Below are positions 18,313 through 26,523 of a stretch of 64,000 bases of DNA, piece by piece. The DNA lies in contig JAWKUN010000002.1 of NCBI GenBank assembly GCA_041398565.1, positions 1,612,001-1,676,000 on the forward strand, read 5' to 3'. How positions within the stretch are numbered: the stretch's first letter is position 1; every line of letters begins with the position of its first letter. A program made the translations under genes and the position numbers. The notes beneath the pieces are model-generated. The model saw only the letters and a list, made by a program, of their open reading frames with translations, did no database searches and had not been told where the DNA came from. The stretch is from DATGPD01 sp041398565 (lineage in GTDB: Bacteria; Planctomycetota; UBA1135; UBA2386).

Positions 18313-18690
18313 ATGAGCACGAACGAACCCGACAACAAGCCACCCGTGGCCGGACGACTCCGGTCGTCGTTCGGCGACGACGAGCCGCCGGCGCCGCCGG
18401 CCAAGCGACCGGGCTCGAGTGTCTTCAACCGCATGCCGCCGCCGCCGGCGCCGCCACCGCCGCCGGAGCCCGAGCCGTCGCGCGCGGTGGAGATCCCGGC
18501 CGTGCGCCGCCGCTGGCGACCGTCCGGCGTTTTCTTCCCGCTGCTGATCGTCGCCATGGGCGTGGCGACCGGGCAGGTGCTCCTGGAGACGACGCGCAGC
18601 CTGCCGATCGCCATCGTCTGCTGGGTGCTGGGCTTGGTCGGCGCCATCTTCTGCCGCATCCTGCTGCGCGACCGCGTCGAGATCGGCTGA
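18313..18690 (+). CDS. Small proline-rich membrane protein
   Basis: 125 residues. The first ~70 are hydrophilic and proline-rich (a run of Pro within MPPPPAPPPPP), probably cytoplasmic. Two transmembrane helices follow, VFFPLLIVAMGVATGQVLL and LPIAIVCWVLGLVGAIFC, with a short charged tail. I know no family for it. It starts 13 bases after rpoN and is followed by truA, so it is probably cotranscribed. The ATG at 18313 is the first plausible start after the rpoN stop. Confidence 0.65.
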   Translation: MSTNEPDNKPPVAGRLRSSFGDDEPPAPPAKRPGSSVFNRMPPPPAPPPPPEPEPSRAVEIPAVRRRWRPSGVFFPLLIVAMGVATGQVLLETTRSLPIAIVCWVLGLVGAIFCRILLRDRVEIG

Positions 18691-18729
18691 GGTTTCCGGT
18701 CGCTGCCGCAGCCTGCTATACGTCCTTGC

Positions 18730-19533
18730 GTGCGCGTGCTCCTGACCGTGGCCTACGACGGCACGTCGCTCGCGGGGTGGCAGCGCCAGGTCGGCCAGGA
18801 CACCGTGCAGGAACATCTGGAGAACGCGTTCGCCACACTTTGCGGCGGGCGAGTGTGCGTCGAGGGCGCCGGCCGGACCGATGCCGGGGTCCACGCGTTG
18901 CGCCAGTGCGCCCACGTCGACCTGCCCCGCCCGTGGCGGATGCAGGACCTGGTGCGCGCCGTGAACGCCCACCTGCCCGCGGCGGTGGCCGTGCGCGCGG
19001 CGCGTCCCGTGCCCGCCTCGTTCCACGCGCGCTTCTCCGCGGCCGGCAAGCGCTACGTCTACCGCTTCCTCACCGGTCCCGAGCGACCGGTCCATCTGCG
19101 CGGCTTCTTTGCCTGGAGCTGGCGCCCGCTCGACGTCGCTGCCATGCGTGCCGGGGCCGCACACCTGGTCGGCGAGCACGACTTCGCGTCGTTCGCGACC
19201 AATCCGGGCTACCCGCGCAAGCACGGGACGGTGCGACGGATCGACCACCTGCACGTCGTCCGGCACCGTCGTGGCGTCGACGTCGCGGTCCAGGGCAACG
19301 GATTCCTCTACAACATGGTGCGCACGATCGCGGGCTGCCTGCGCGATGTGGGGCTCGGGCGGCGGCCGGCGGCGGACTTGGCGGCGATCTTGGCCGCTCG
19401 CGATCGCCGTGCCGCGAGCGCGACCCTGGGGCCGCAGGGGCTGTTCCTCACGCGCGTGCTCTATCCGAGCGAGGCCCTGGTCGGCGGAGTTGAATCGCCG
19501 GGCTCGGGCGCCGATGAGTGTTACGACGAGTAG
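18730..19533 (+). CDS. truA: tRNA pseudouridine(38-40) synthase
   Basis: 267 residues. TruA isomerises uridines 38-40 in the anticodon arm of many tRNAs. The catalytic aspartate is Asp51 in GAGRTDAGVHA, and YDGTSLAGWQRQ at the N-terminus and GNGFLYNMVRTIAG in the C-terminal half are family signatures. The start is a GTG at 18730 with conserved residues from position 3 on, so it is secure. A TATACG-like box lies about 15 bases upstream. It is inserted into an otherwise rpoN/hpf/ptsN neighbourhood. Confidence 0.94.
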   Translation: MRVLLTVAYDGTSLAGWQRQVGQDTVQEHLENAFATLCGGRVCVEGAGRTDAGVHALRQCAHVDLPRPWRMQDLVRAVNAHLPAAVAVRAARPVPASFHARFSAAGKRYVYRFLTGPERPVHLRGFFAWSWRPLDVAAMRAGAAHLVGEHDFASFATNPGYPRKHGTVRRIDHLHVVRHRRGVDVAVQGNGFLYNMVRTIAGCLRDVGLGRRPAADLAAILAARDRRAASATLGPQGLFLTRVLYPSEALVGGVESPGSGADECYDE

Positions 19534-19571
19534 ACTGCCGGGCCGCGCTCGGCAGAATGGTTGGAGTCCAC

Positions 19572-19982
19572 ATGACCAAGAAGCAACCCCGCGAGACTCA
19601 GATCGACATCACCGCGCGTCACGGCCACGTGTCCGATGGCATGCGCGACTACGCGCTCAAGAAGGCAGAGAAGCTGACGCGCTTCCACGACCGCATCACG
19701 CGCATCCAGGTCCTGCTCGACGATCCCAAGGGCGAGCGCGAGGTCGAGATGATCGCGCACATCGAGGCCGGGGGCACGCTCGTGGCGCGCGAGCGCGCAG
19801 GTGCCTTCCACGAGGCAGTGGACCTGCTGGTGGAGAAGCTCGAGCGTCAGCTCAAGAAGGACAAGGAGCGGATGAAGGACCACAAGATCGAGGGTGGCAA
19901 GGGCGTGATCCCGTCGGAGCCGACGCCGTCCGCGGACAGCGAGGAGACGTACGACGACGTCATGCGTCGCAAGCTGGAGTAG
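19572..19982 (+). CDS. hpf: Ribosome hibernation-promoting factor (short HPF/YfiA family)
   Basis: 136 residues. The family binds the 30S decoding centre in stationary phase and promotes inactive ribosome dimers. The fold pattern is clear: ITARHGHVSDGMRDYALKKA, then VLLDDPKGEREVEMIAHIEA and FHEAVDLLVEKLERQLKK. There is no long C-terminal dimerisation domain, only a charged tail of about 35 residues. The ATG at 19572 has TTGGAG a few bases upstream; a start at 19557 would add five residues. It lies between truA and ptsN, matching the rpoN-hpf-ptsN order known from proteobacteria. Confidence 0.9.
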   Translation: MTKKQPRETQIDITARHGHVSDGMRDYALKKAEKLTRFHDRITRIQVLLDDPKGEREVEMIAHIEAGGTLVARERAGAFHEAVDLLVEKLERQLKKDKERMKDHKIEGGKGVIPSEPTPSADSEETYDDVMRRKLE

Positions 19983-20085
19983 GTCCGCGCTGCGGACGGC
20001 TGGCTGCGGGCCCGAGTCCGGCCGTGCCGCGGCGGCGGGGCGCCGTCGGGGGGGCCGCCGTTCCAGGGGCGAGAGCCGCGCGTCC

Positions 20086-20113
20086 TTGCACGGCGCCTTC
20101 GAGGTGCTAGCTT
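20086..20113 (+). promoter_or_regulatory. Putative sigma-70-type promoter of ptsN-ptsH
   Basis: TTGCAC (20086-20091), 16 bases, TAGCTT (20108-20113), ending 13 bases before the ptsN ATG. The spacing is the same as at the dnaX, tRNA-Ser and rplU sites. Confidence 0.35.
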
Positions 20114-20126
20114 GCGGGCGCAGCTC

Positions 20127-20591
20127 ATGAATCCCGATCTCGTCGCAGGTGCCGCCGTCCTCGAGGCAATCCAAGCAACCGACAAGGCGTCCGCGCTGGA
20201 GGAGATCCTGGGCGCTGCCGTTCAGGCCAAGCTGGTCGCCAAGAAGGACAAGGCGGCGCTCCTCGATCGGTTGCACGCGCGCGAGAAGTTGGGCAGCACA
20301 GGCATCGGCAACGGCGTCGCCATCCCCCACGTCAAGGGTGACGAGATCGGTCGGGTCGGCTTGGTGGTCGCTCGCTCGTTGCCGGGCATCGACTACGAGG
20401 CCATCGATGGTCGCCCCGTGCATACGCTGTTCCTGCTGCTGGCACCGACCGACAAGGGGCAGGAGCACTTGGCGGCCCTCAAGTGGATCTCAGGCCTGGC
20501 CCGCGACACCGACTTCCGGCGCTTCTTCCTGGCGGCCGAGTCGGCTCCTGCGATCCGCGATCTGCTGCTCGAGATGAGCGGGCCGGCATGA
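20127..20591 (+). CDS. ptsN: PTS IIA component, nitrogen-type (EIIA-Ntr)
   Basis: 154 residues. EIIA-Ntr receives phosphate from an NPr/HPr protein and regulates other proteins rather than moving sugar. The phosphoacceptor is His68 in GNGVAIPHVKGDE. HAREKLGSTGIG before it and HTLFLLLAPTDKGQEHLAAL after it are family-typical. The ATG at 20127 gives normal length; a TTG at 20112 is possible. Its stop overlaps the start of the HPr gene by four bases (ATGA), so the two are translationally coupled. No enzyme I and no PTS permease are seen in the window, so the source of phosphate lies elsewhere. Confidence 0.9.
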   Translation: MNPDLVAGAAVLEAIQATDKASALEEILGAAVQAKLVAKKDKAALLDRLHAREKLGSTGIGNGVAIPHVKGDEIGRVGLVVARSLPGIDYEAIDGRPVHTLFLLLAPTDKGQEHLAALKWISGLARDTDFRRFFLAAESAPAIRDLLLEMSGPA

Positions 20592-20872
20592 ACGGAGACT
20601 CGATCTGTCGGGCGACGGTGACGCTCGGCAACAAGAACGGCTTGCACGCGCGGCCGGCCTACCTGCTGGTGCAGACGGCGAACGCCTACGCGGCCAGTCT
20701 CAAAGTGGGACGCGACGGCATGGTCGTCGACGGCAAGTCGATCATGGCGGTGATGATGCTGGCGGCAGAATCGGGCGCGGTCCTCGACCTGGAGTCCGAA
20801 GGGCCGGACTGCGAAGACCAGATCCGAGCCGTGCGCGCGTTGATCGAGTCGAAGTTCGGCGAGGACGGCTGA
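20588..20872 (+). CDS. ptsH: HPr-like phosphocarrier protein
   Basis: 94 residues. HPr/NPr relays phosphate from enzyme I to EIIA. The active His20 is in NGLHARPAYLLV, and the regulatory serine (Ser51) lies in VDGKSIMAVMMLAAESG, so both phosphorylation sites are intact. The ATG at 20588 overlaps the ptsN stop. Coupling with ptsN and proximity to rpoN and hpf suggest the regulatory PTS-Ntr branch, but an intact Ser site would also allow HPr kinase control if that enzyme exists. Confidence 0.92.
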   Translation: MNGDSICRATVTLGNKNGLHARPAYLLVQTANAYAASLKVGRDGMVVDGKSIMAVMMLAAESGAVLDLESEGPDCEDQIRAVRALIESKFGEDG

Positions 20873-20932
20873 TCGAGCGGCCGGCGGGCCCGCCTAAACC
20901 CCGCGTCCTCGCCGCGCCGATAACGCAGGAGA

Positions 20933-20994
20933 TTCGGCGGTCGCGACCCGTAGGTCATCGCAGGGGCGTGGGGTCCCCTGACGCGGCCGCCGAA
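20933..20994 (+). promoter_or_regulatory. Strong stem-loop in the pilM leader
   Basis: Bases 20933-20945 and 20982-20994 form a 13-pair helix with one G-U. Inside it, CAGGGG (20961-20966) pairs with CCCCTG (20975-20980) around an 8-base loop, leaving a 15-base single-stranded side (20946-20960). It lies about 100 bases before the pilM ATG in a 221-base gap. No T run follows, so a leader RNA element is more likely than a terminator. I could not match it to a known riboswitch. Confidence 0.4.
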
Positions 20995-21093
20995 ACCGGA
21001 GTTCTCCATGCCGATTCGACTCGAACCAGACGCGCGGCCATCTGCCTGGATCTTCGACTCGGCACGCGGGCTCGCCGCCAGCCAAGGGACGTC

Positions 21094-22119
21094 ATGCTGA
21101 AACAACGCAAGAGCGTCGTCGGTCTCGATCTCGGCACGCATTCGATCAAGGCCGTCGAGATCACGCAGGACAAGTACGACTTCATCATCACCGCGTTCGC
21201 GAAGGTGGACGTGCCCAACGAGGCGGCCCGCGAGGACGCGATCTCCGACCTGTTCCGCGCCGGCGGCTTCCGCACCAAGCGAGTGGCGACGGCGATCAGC
21301 GGCAAGTCGGTGGTCTTCCGTTACATCGACATGGCGAAGATGACGGACGACCAGCTGAACAACGCCATTCGGTTCGAGGCCGACAAGTACATCCCGTTCG
21401 AGGTCGACGACGTCCAGATCGACACGCAACGGCTGATGGACAAGCCGCCGGTCGAGGGCAAGCAGGACGAGATCAAGGTCCTGCTGGTGGCGGCCAAGAA
21501 GGCGATCGTGCAGGACCAGGCGCAGATGCTGTTGGGCCTCGGCCTGCAACCGGCCTCGGTCGGCGTCGACAGCTTTGCCATCGGCAACGCCTTCGAACTC
21601 AACGACATCGTCAACCCGGGTCTGCACGAGGCTGGCCGCACGGTGGCCCTGGTGGACATGGGCGCAGCCAAGACCAGCATCAACATCCTGCGCGACAACG
21701 TCACGTACTTCGCGCGTGAAGTGCCGGTCGGCGGCCAAGATCTCACCAACGCCATCATGCGCCGGTTCGGGCTCGAGCCGTTCGAGGCCGAAGCCTTGAA
21801 GCGGGACCCGCAGGACCAGGTGCGCGACGTCGAGGACGCCGTGACGCAGGTGTTGGACGACCTGGGCAACGAGATCAACCTGTCCTTCGACTTCTTCGAG
21901 AACCAGTTCGACGGCGAGGTGCACGAGGTGTTCCTGTCCGGCGGCTCGGTGTTCCTGCCGTTCCTGGAGGAAACCCTCGAGAAGGTGTTCGAGAAGAAGA
22001 CGCGGGTGTGGAACCCGATCGACGGCCTGAAGGTCAAGTCCGACAACGTGGACATCGATGGTCTCAACAGCGCGTCACCGCAGTTGGCGGTGGCCGTGGG
22101 TCTCGCAGCGACCGTGTGA
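21094..22119 (+). CDS. pilM: Type IV pilus assembly ATPase-fold protein PilM
   Basis: 341 residues. PilM is a cytoplasmic actin-like protein that binds the N-terminus of PilN and links the ATPases to the inner-membrane platform. The actin/FtsA-type signatures are VGLDLGTHSIKAVEI (N-terminal), ALVDMGAAKTSINIL (middle) and EVFLSGGSVFLPFLEE (late). AAGGGA at 21084-21089 supports the ATG at 21094. It starts a tight pilM-pilN-pilO operon running to 24222, followed by the secretin. A structured leader precedes it. Confidence 0.94.
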   Translation: MLKQRKSVVGLDLGTHSIKAVEITQDKYDFIITAFAKVDVPNEAAREDAISDLFRAGGFRTKRVATAISGKSVVFRYIDMAKMTDDQLNNAIRFEADKYIPFEVDDVQIDTQRLMDKPPVEGKQDEIKVLLVAAKKAIVQDQAQMLLGLGLQPASVGVDSFAIGNAFELNDIVNPGLHEAGRTVALVDMGAAKTSINILRDNVTYFAREVPVGGQDLTNAIMRRFGLEPFEAEALKRDPQDQVRDVEDAVTQVLDDLGNEINLSFDFFENQFDGEVHEVFLSGGSVFLPFLEETLEKVFEKKTRVWNPIDGLKVKSDNVDIDGLNSASPQLAVAVGLAATV

Positions 22120-22130
22120 GGTGAACTGAG

Positions 22131-22781
22131 ATGATTCGTATCAACCTCCTGCCCGAGGAATTCCGGCGCGCAGACCGCACGTCGCCGAAGGTGTTCGCGG
22201 CGTCCTTGGCGGCGCTGATTCTCGTCTGTTGTGCCGGCGGCTGGTTCGGCCTGTGCTACTTCGGCGAGCTCGGCGAGCTCGAGATCAAGCAGCGCAACCT
22301 CATCGAGACGATGACGGCCAAGAACGAGATGGCCAAGTACTCCGACGCACTCGTCGCCGACAAGCAGGCCTACGAGATGCGCGAGGCGACCATCCGCCAG
22401 ATCGGTAGCTCGCGCATGCTGTGGACCGAGTTCATGGACCAGCTGATCGATGTGGTCAACAACGAAGGCAACACCCAGCGCCACCTGGCTTGGTTCCAGA
22501 GCATCCAGGTCGCCGAGGGCAGCGAACGTCAAGGCCCGGTCATCACCTTGCCCGGTCAGGTGCAGGGCAACCTGGTGAAGAAGGTCGCCGACTTCCACGA
22601 CGACATCGAGAACGCACCGTTCGCCAAGGACCTGCTCAACAAGAGCGCACCGTCCGGCGAGCGCAAGAACAGTCCCAAACGCAACCCGCCCGAGAGCTAC
22701 GCGTTCAACCTGCAGCTGACGATGAAGCCGGCGCAGGAGTGGGCCAAGAACAAGGCCGAGGCCGCCAAGCCCGCCAAGTGA
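22131..22781 (+). CDS. pilN: Type IV pilus inner-membrane protein PilN
   Basis: 216 residues. The N-terminus MIRINLLPEEFR carries the conserved INLLP motif that docks into PilM. One transmembrane helix follows (about residues 22-44, SLAALILVCCAGGWFGLCYF), then a coiled-coil and a periplasmic domain. The C-terminus is Lys/Ala-rich. It starts 11 bases after pilM, with GAGGTG as ribosome-binding site, and partners the PilO-like protein downstream. Confidence 0.9.
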   Translation: MIRINLLPEEFRRADRTSPKVFAASLAALILVCCAGGWFGLCYFGELGELEIKQRNLIETMTAKNEMAKYSDALVADKQAYEMREATIRQIGSSRMLWTEFMDQLIDVVNNEGNTQRHLAWFQSIQVAEGSERQGPVITLPGQVQGNLVKKVADFHDDIENAPFAKDLLNKSAPSGERKNSPKRNPPESYAFNLQLTMKPAQEWAKNKAEAAKPAK

Positions 22782-22794
22782 AGGAGGAAAAGCT

Positions 22795-24222
22795 GTGAAG
22801 CGGATGACTGAGAATCAACGGCTGCTCCTGATCGCTGGCATCACCGTGGTGCTGTCCGGCGCGGCGGGGGGTGGCGTCTACTGGGCGAAGTCCGAGGCCG
22901 AGGCCGTGCGCGAGCAGATGGCGCAGACCGAGCAGCAGATCGCTGTGTCCGAGGCCAAGATCAAGCGCATTCCCGACCTCGAGCGGCAGGTGATCATCCT
23001 GCGCGAGAACCTCAAGGAGTACGTCAAGATCCTGCCCGAGAAGCAGGAGCTGGGCCCTTTCTTGCGCGCGGTCAACCAGTTCGCTGGTCAGTCCGGCATC
23101 GACATGCAGCGGTTCACACCCGGTCGTGTCGCCGGGCGCAAGGACGCCGAGTTCGAAGAGTGGACGTACACCTTCGAGTTCAACGCCACGCTCTGGCAGT
23201 TCCTCAAGTTCGCCAACTTCTTCGAGAACTACGAGCGGTTCGTCAAGGTCAAGAACTTCCAGCTGACCTCGGGCGGCGGTGAAGCTCGTGCTGACGGCGA
23301 GTACGAGGAGGGCGACGTCCAGCACAAGGTCAACATGATGGTGGAGACCTACGTCTACACCGGCAACGCCAAGGGCACCGACGCCAACATCCCGAACTAC
23401 GCCGCCAAGCAGCAGGCGTTGGCCGAGGACATCCTGCGCAACCTGACCGATATCCGCATCGACCGGTACGAGTTCCGCGACGCCCGCGGCCGGCGCGACA
23501 TCTTCGTCGATCCGCGCGAGTTCAGCTACGGTGCGCGCGACGGTGGCGGCGTGCCGTTGCAGCAGCAGAAGAAGATCCTCGACGACTTCGCCGACGAGGT
23601 CAGCCGGCTGGAGACGCTGCAGAAGCGCACACGCGAGGACGGCATCACCATCTTCGAGCGCTACAACCTGGAGCGCGAGCTGAAGGCCGGGCTGGAGTCG
23701 TTGAAGGAGAAGATCGAGAAGATCGACGCGCAGCGCGCGATCTCGTACCAGCCGTTCAAGTACCAGTGGGTGAAGCGCATCGGCCAGCCCATCGAGATGC
23801 TCGAGCGCAACCTGGTGAGCGACGGGCGTCCGCAGGACGATCGCTTCTTGCCACGCAAGGAAGTCGAAGGCTTGCTTGCGGCGATGTCGACCGACCTCGA
23901 GACCGGTGAGTTGCAGGCCGCTCGCGACCGTTTCGACGCGGTCCAGGACCGGTTGCACGTGCCGCCCGAGGACGATCGCGCGCCGATGGTCGACAAGCTG
24001 CGCGACCTCTACCTGCGCGCTGGCGTGGCGCTGGAGTTCGGCACCCAGCGCCTCGACATCAGTGGCGTGGTGGTCAACGACGAGGGGCGCTCGGGCCTCA
24101 TCCTCAACGGCGCGGTGTATCAAGAGGGTGACTACGTGAACGACGAGCTGCTGGTCAAGGCAGTGGGCCGCGAGCACATCGAGTTCGTCTACAAGGGCTT
24201 CACCCTGGTGAAGACGCGCTAG
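22795..24222 (+). CDS. pilO: PilO-like inner-membrane protein fused to a PilP-like domain
   Basis: 475 residues, more than twice the usual PilO (~200). Residues ~10-30 form one transmembrane helix, then a coiled coil (EAEAVREQMAQTEQQIAVSE) and a ferredoxin-like PilO region (LPEKQELGPFLRAVNQFAGQ, FNATLWQFLKFANFFENYER). After ~residue 235, RRDIFVDPREFSYG recalls the start of PilP. A helical segment follows, and the last ~60 residues (DISGVVVNDEGRSGLILNGA, then GREHIEFVYKGFTLV) resemble the PilP/GspC homology region that contacts the secretin. A perfect AAGGAGG stands before the GTG at 22795. The PilP assignment is an inference from pattern and gene order, since no separate pilP lies between this gene and the secretin. 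Confidence 0.78.
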   Translation: MKRMTENQRLLLIAGITVVLSGAAGGGVYWAKSEAEAVREQMAQTEQQIAVSEAKIKRIPDLERQVIILRENLKEYVKILPEKQELGPFLRAVNQFAGQSGIDMQRFTPGRVAGRKDAEFEEWTYTFEFNATLWQFLKFANFFENYERFVKVKNFQLTSGGGEARADGEYEEGDVQHKVNMMVETYVYTGNAKGTDANIPNYAAKQQALAEDILRNLTDIRIDRYEFRDARGRRDIFVDPREFSYGARDGGGVPLQQQKKILDDFADEVSRLETLQKRTREDGITIFERYNLERELKAGLESLKEKIEKIDAQRAISYQPFKYQWVKRIGQPIEMLERNLVSDGRPQDDRFLPRKEVEGLLAAMSTDLETGELQAARDRFDAVQDRLHVPPEDDRAPMVDKLRDLYLRAGVALEFGTQRLDISGVVVNDEGRSGLILNGAVYQEGDYVNDELLVKAVGREHIEFVYKGFTLVKTR

Positions 24223-24253
24223 CTAGCGCGCGGTCGCCGTGGCGAGGTCGAGC

Positions 24254-24287
24254 CGGCCGGCCCAGGGGGGCCGGCCGCCGTCGTTTT
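24254..24287 (+). terminator. Possible intrinsic terminator after pilMNO
   Basis: A 10-pair perfect GC stem (24254-24263 with 24268-24277, loop AGGG) lies 31 bases after the pilO stop. A four-T run follows at 24284-24287 after a gap of six bases, so termination may be weak. Confidence 0.45.
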
Positions 24288-24307
24288 CAGGTGGGCTGGC
24301 CCACAGG

Positions 24308-24430
24308 GCCGGGTTCCCACAGAGCCGGGTTCCCAGCGAGCCGGGTTCCCAGCGAGCCGGTTCCCAGAGAGCCGGTTCTCAGAGAGCCGGTTCTCAGAGA
24401 GCCGGGTCACGGAGAGCCGGGTTCACGGCC
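24308..24430 (+). repeat. Tandem array of eight 15-16 base repeats
   Basis: Eight head-to-tail copies of a unit near GCCGGGTTCCCAGCGA. Three 16-base copies start at 24308, 24324 and 24340, and five 15-base copies start at 24356, 24371, 24386, 24401 and 24416. Copies two and three are identical, as are copies five and six. The array lies in the 459-base gap between pilO and the secretin gene. The rest of that gap (24431-24681) shows no gene. Confidence 0.9.
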
Positions 24431-24681
24431 CGCCGGGCGAAGGCCCGCGGGCCCGTCGTGGCCCGCCGCGCCCTCGCTCGGCGGTGTGCCGAGTTCGGTC
24501 TTCGCGGCTGTCCGTGTCGGGTTCGGGGACGGGGCGGCGACGCCGCGCGAGACCAGGACCACATCGAGTCAAGTTCCACCGCTGCATGGCCGACAGATCC
24601 CTCGGCTCAAGCCGTGCCGAGCGCGTCCCGTCAGGGGTGCGGTGGCGGCACCGAAGTCGGCGATCACAAGAAGAGAAGCAC

Positions 24682-26523
24682 ATGCAGGCAAAGATCTGGA
24701 GACCGTTCAGCGTGCTGGCGGTGTTTTGCGGGATGGTCGGCGGCCTGTCCGCCCAGGACGAACCCGTGTCCCAACCGCAGTCGACGGCGCACGGCGATGC
24801 CGGTGACAGCACGGCGCGACTGACCCTCAAGCTCAAGGACCGCTTGCTGCGCGACGTGGTGCAGAACATCCGCCGGCGTGCGGGCGTCAACATCCTCGTC
24901 GACGCGGCGATCCAGGACACCGACACGGTGACCATCGACCTCGACAACGTCGAGTGGCGGCGCGCTCTCGACCTCGTCGCCGAGGCCGCAGGCTGCGTGG
25001 TGGTGGAGGTGACCGGCAACGTGCTGCGCGTCGAGAAGCCGCCGCGGGTGTACTTCGCCTTCGAGAACGCGGACATCCAGAAGGTGGTGGACACCATCGC
25101 CAAGATCTCGGGCGCGAACATCGTGATGTCGCCCGAGGTACAGGGACCGATCACCCTGCGCCTCAAGAACATCCCCTGGCGCGATGCCCTCGATGCGGCG
25201 GTGAAGACGCTGGGCTACGTCGTCGTCGAGGAGGATCGCGGCATCTTGCGCGTCGTTCCGCCCAGCAACATGAAGGCGGACCTCGTCTCGCGCGAGTTCC
25301 AGCTCCGCTACGTCCGCCCGCGCTCGTCGTACGTGCCGTTCATCAACACGCCGTACGTGAAGTACAACCAGCAGACCCAGGCCCAGGGCACGGAAGCCGG
25401 CTCGTTCACCCTGCTGACCGCGCTCGAGCGCGTGCTCACGCCGGAGATCGGCCAGATCCAGTACTTCGACGGCAACAACGTGATCATCGTCAAGGACACC
25501 AAGCCGGTGGTCGACGAGGTCGAACGGATCATCAACAAGATCGACGTCGAGCCCGGCCAGATCTACGTGGACGTCAAGTTCGTGACGACCGGCAATCAGG
25601 ACATCTTGAACTACGGCGTCGACATCGGTGGCGAGGGTTGGGCGCCGAGCATCAGTCTGGGGCAGATCCCGACGCGCCTGCCGTTCGACCTCGGCGCCGG
25701 CGGCTGGGACGACTCGGTCATCGCCAACGACACCGGCACCGGCCCGTTCGCCGACTCGAACCTCAATCCGACCGGCAACACGCGCGTGCCCGACGTGATC
25801 TTCGGCGCACTCAACTTCACCCAGGTGCAGGCAGCTCTCAAGCTGCTGCGCAAGGACGTGAACTCGGAGATCGTGCAGGCGCCGCAGCTGATCGTCCTCG
25901 ACCACCAGGAGGCGACGATCTTCGTCGGCGAGACCATCCGCTACGCGCAGGCTCGCGCCGAGCAGGGGCAGGCCGGCGGTCTGCAGCTGGTCGTCGAAGA
26001 GGCGCCGAATTCTCCGGTGCAGACCGGCTTCCAGCTGATGGTCATCCCGCACATCGTCCCGGGCAGCGACAAGGTCATCATGGACATCATCCCGCAGTCG
26101 ACCTCGCTGACCGGCACCGGCAGCTCCAACCTGGCGCCCGCCGGCTTCGACGTGTTCACCGTCGGCTCGGGTGCCGGCCAGGGCTCCATCGCCTTGCCGC
26201 GGGTGGCCTCGAGCACGATCGGCACCAAGGTGCTGCTGCGTTCGCAGCAGACCGCCGTGCTGGGTGGGCTCACCACCGAGTCGAATGCCGAGACGGAGAC
26301 CGCGCTGCCGCTCCTGGGCGACATCCCGATGCTCGGCTGGTTGTTCAAGAACCGCAGCACCAACAAGTCGCGCAACAGCCTGATCGTGTTCGTGACGCCG
26401 ACCATCGTGCGCAGTCCCGAGGACACGGATGCTCGCATCCGCCAGGTGCTCGAGGAGAAGCGCAGCCGTCTGCAGTCGATCCAGAACGCGATCTTCGGTC
26501 GCGGTCTCGACGGCGGCAACTGA
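24682..26523 (+). CDS. pilQ: Type IV pilus secretin
   Basis: 613 residues forming the outer-membrane gate of the pilus. A signal peptide (IWRPFSVLAVFCGMVGGLSA) is followed by two STN/N0-like repeats (LKDRLLRDVVQNIRRRAGVN and FENADIQKVVDTIAKISGAN). An N1-type domain (FQLRYVRPR...VIIVKDTKPVVDEVERII) and the secretin C-domain come next, ending LPLLGDIPMLGWLFKNRSTN. No AMIN domain is seen, so this is a compact PilQ. The ATG at 24682 follows AAGAGAAGCAC and begins the signal peptide; the frame upstream is open but overlaps non-coding repeats. It completes the pilM-N-O(P)-Q block. Confidence 0.95.
   Translation: MQAKIWRPFSVLAVFCGMVGGLSAQDEPVSQPQSTAHGDAGDSTARLTLKLKDRLLRDVVQNIRRRAGVNILVDAAIQDTDTVTIDLDNVEWRRALDLVAEAAGCVVVEVTGNVLRVEKPPRVYFAFENADIQKVVDTIAKISGANIVMSPEVQGPITLRLKNIPWRDALDAAVKTLGYVVVEEDRGILRVVPPSNMKADLVSREFQLRYVRPRSSYVPFINTPYVKYNQQTQAQGTEAGSFTLLTALERVLTPEIGQIQYFDGNNVIIVKDTKPVVDEVERIINKIDVEPGQIYVDVKFVTTGNQDILNYGVDIGGEGWAPSISLGQIPTRLPFDLGAGGWDDSVIANDTGTGPFADSNLNPTGNTRVPDVIFGALNFTQVQAALKLLRKDVNSEIVQAPQLIVLDHQEATIFVGETIRYAQARAEQGQAGGLQLVVEEAPNSPVQTGFQLMVIPHIVPGSDKVIMDIIPQSTSLTGTGSSNLAPAGFDVFTVGSGAGQGSIALPRVASSTIGTKVLLRSQQTAVLGGLTTESNAETETALPLLGDIPMLGWLFKNRSTNKSRNSLIVFVTPTIVRSPEDTDARIRQVLEEKRSRLQSIQNAIFGRGLDGGN

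Noticed and set aside
20873..21093. c-di-GMP (GEMM) riboswitch before pilM
   Set aside because: The conserved GGCAAACC and GACGCAAAGCC parts are absent. Only an unclassified stem-loop is seen.
24308..24430. CRISPR array
   Set aside because: The units are contiguous 15-16 base repeats without unique spacers, and no cas gene is nearby.
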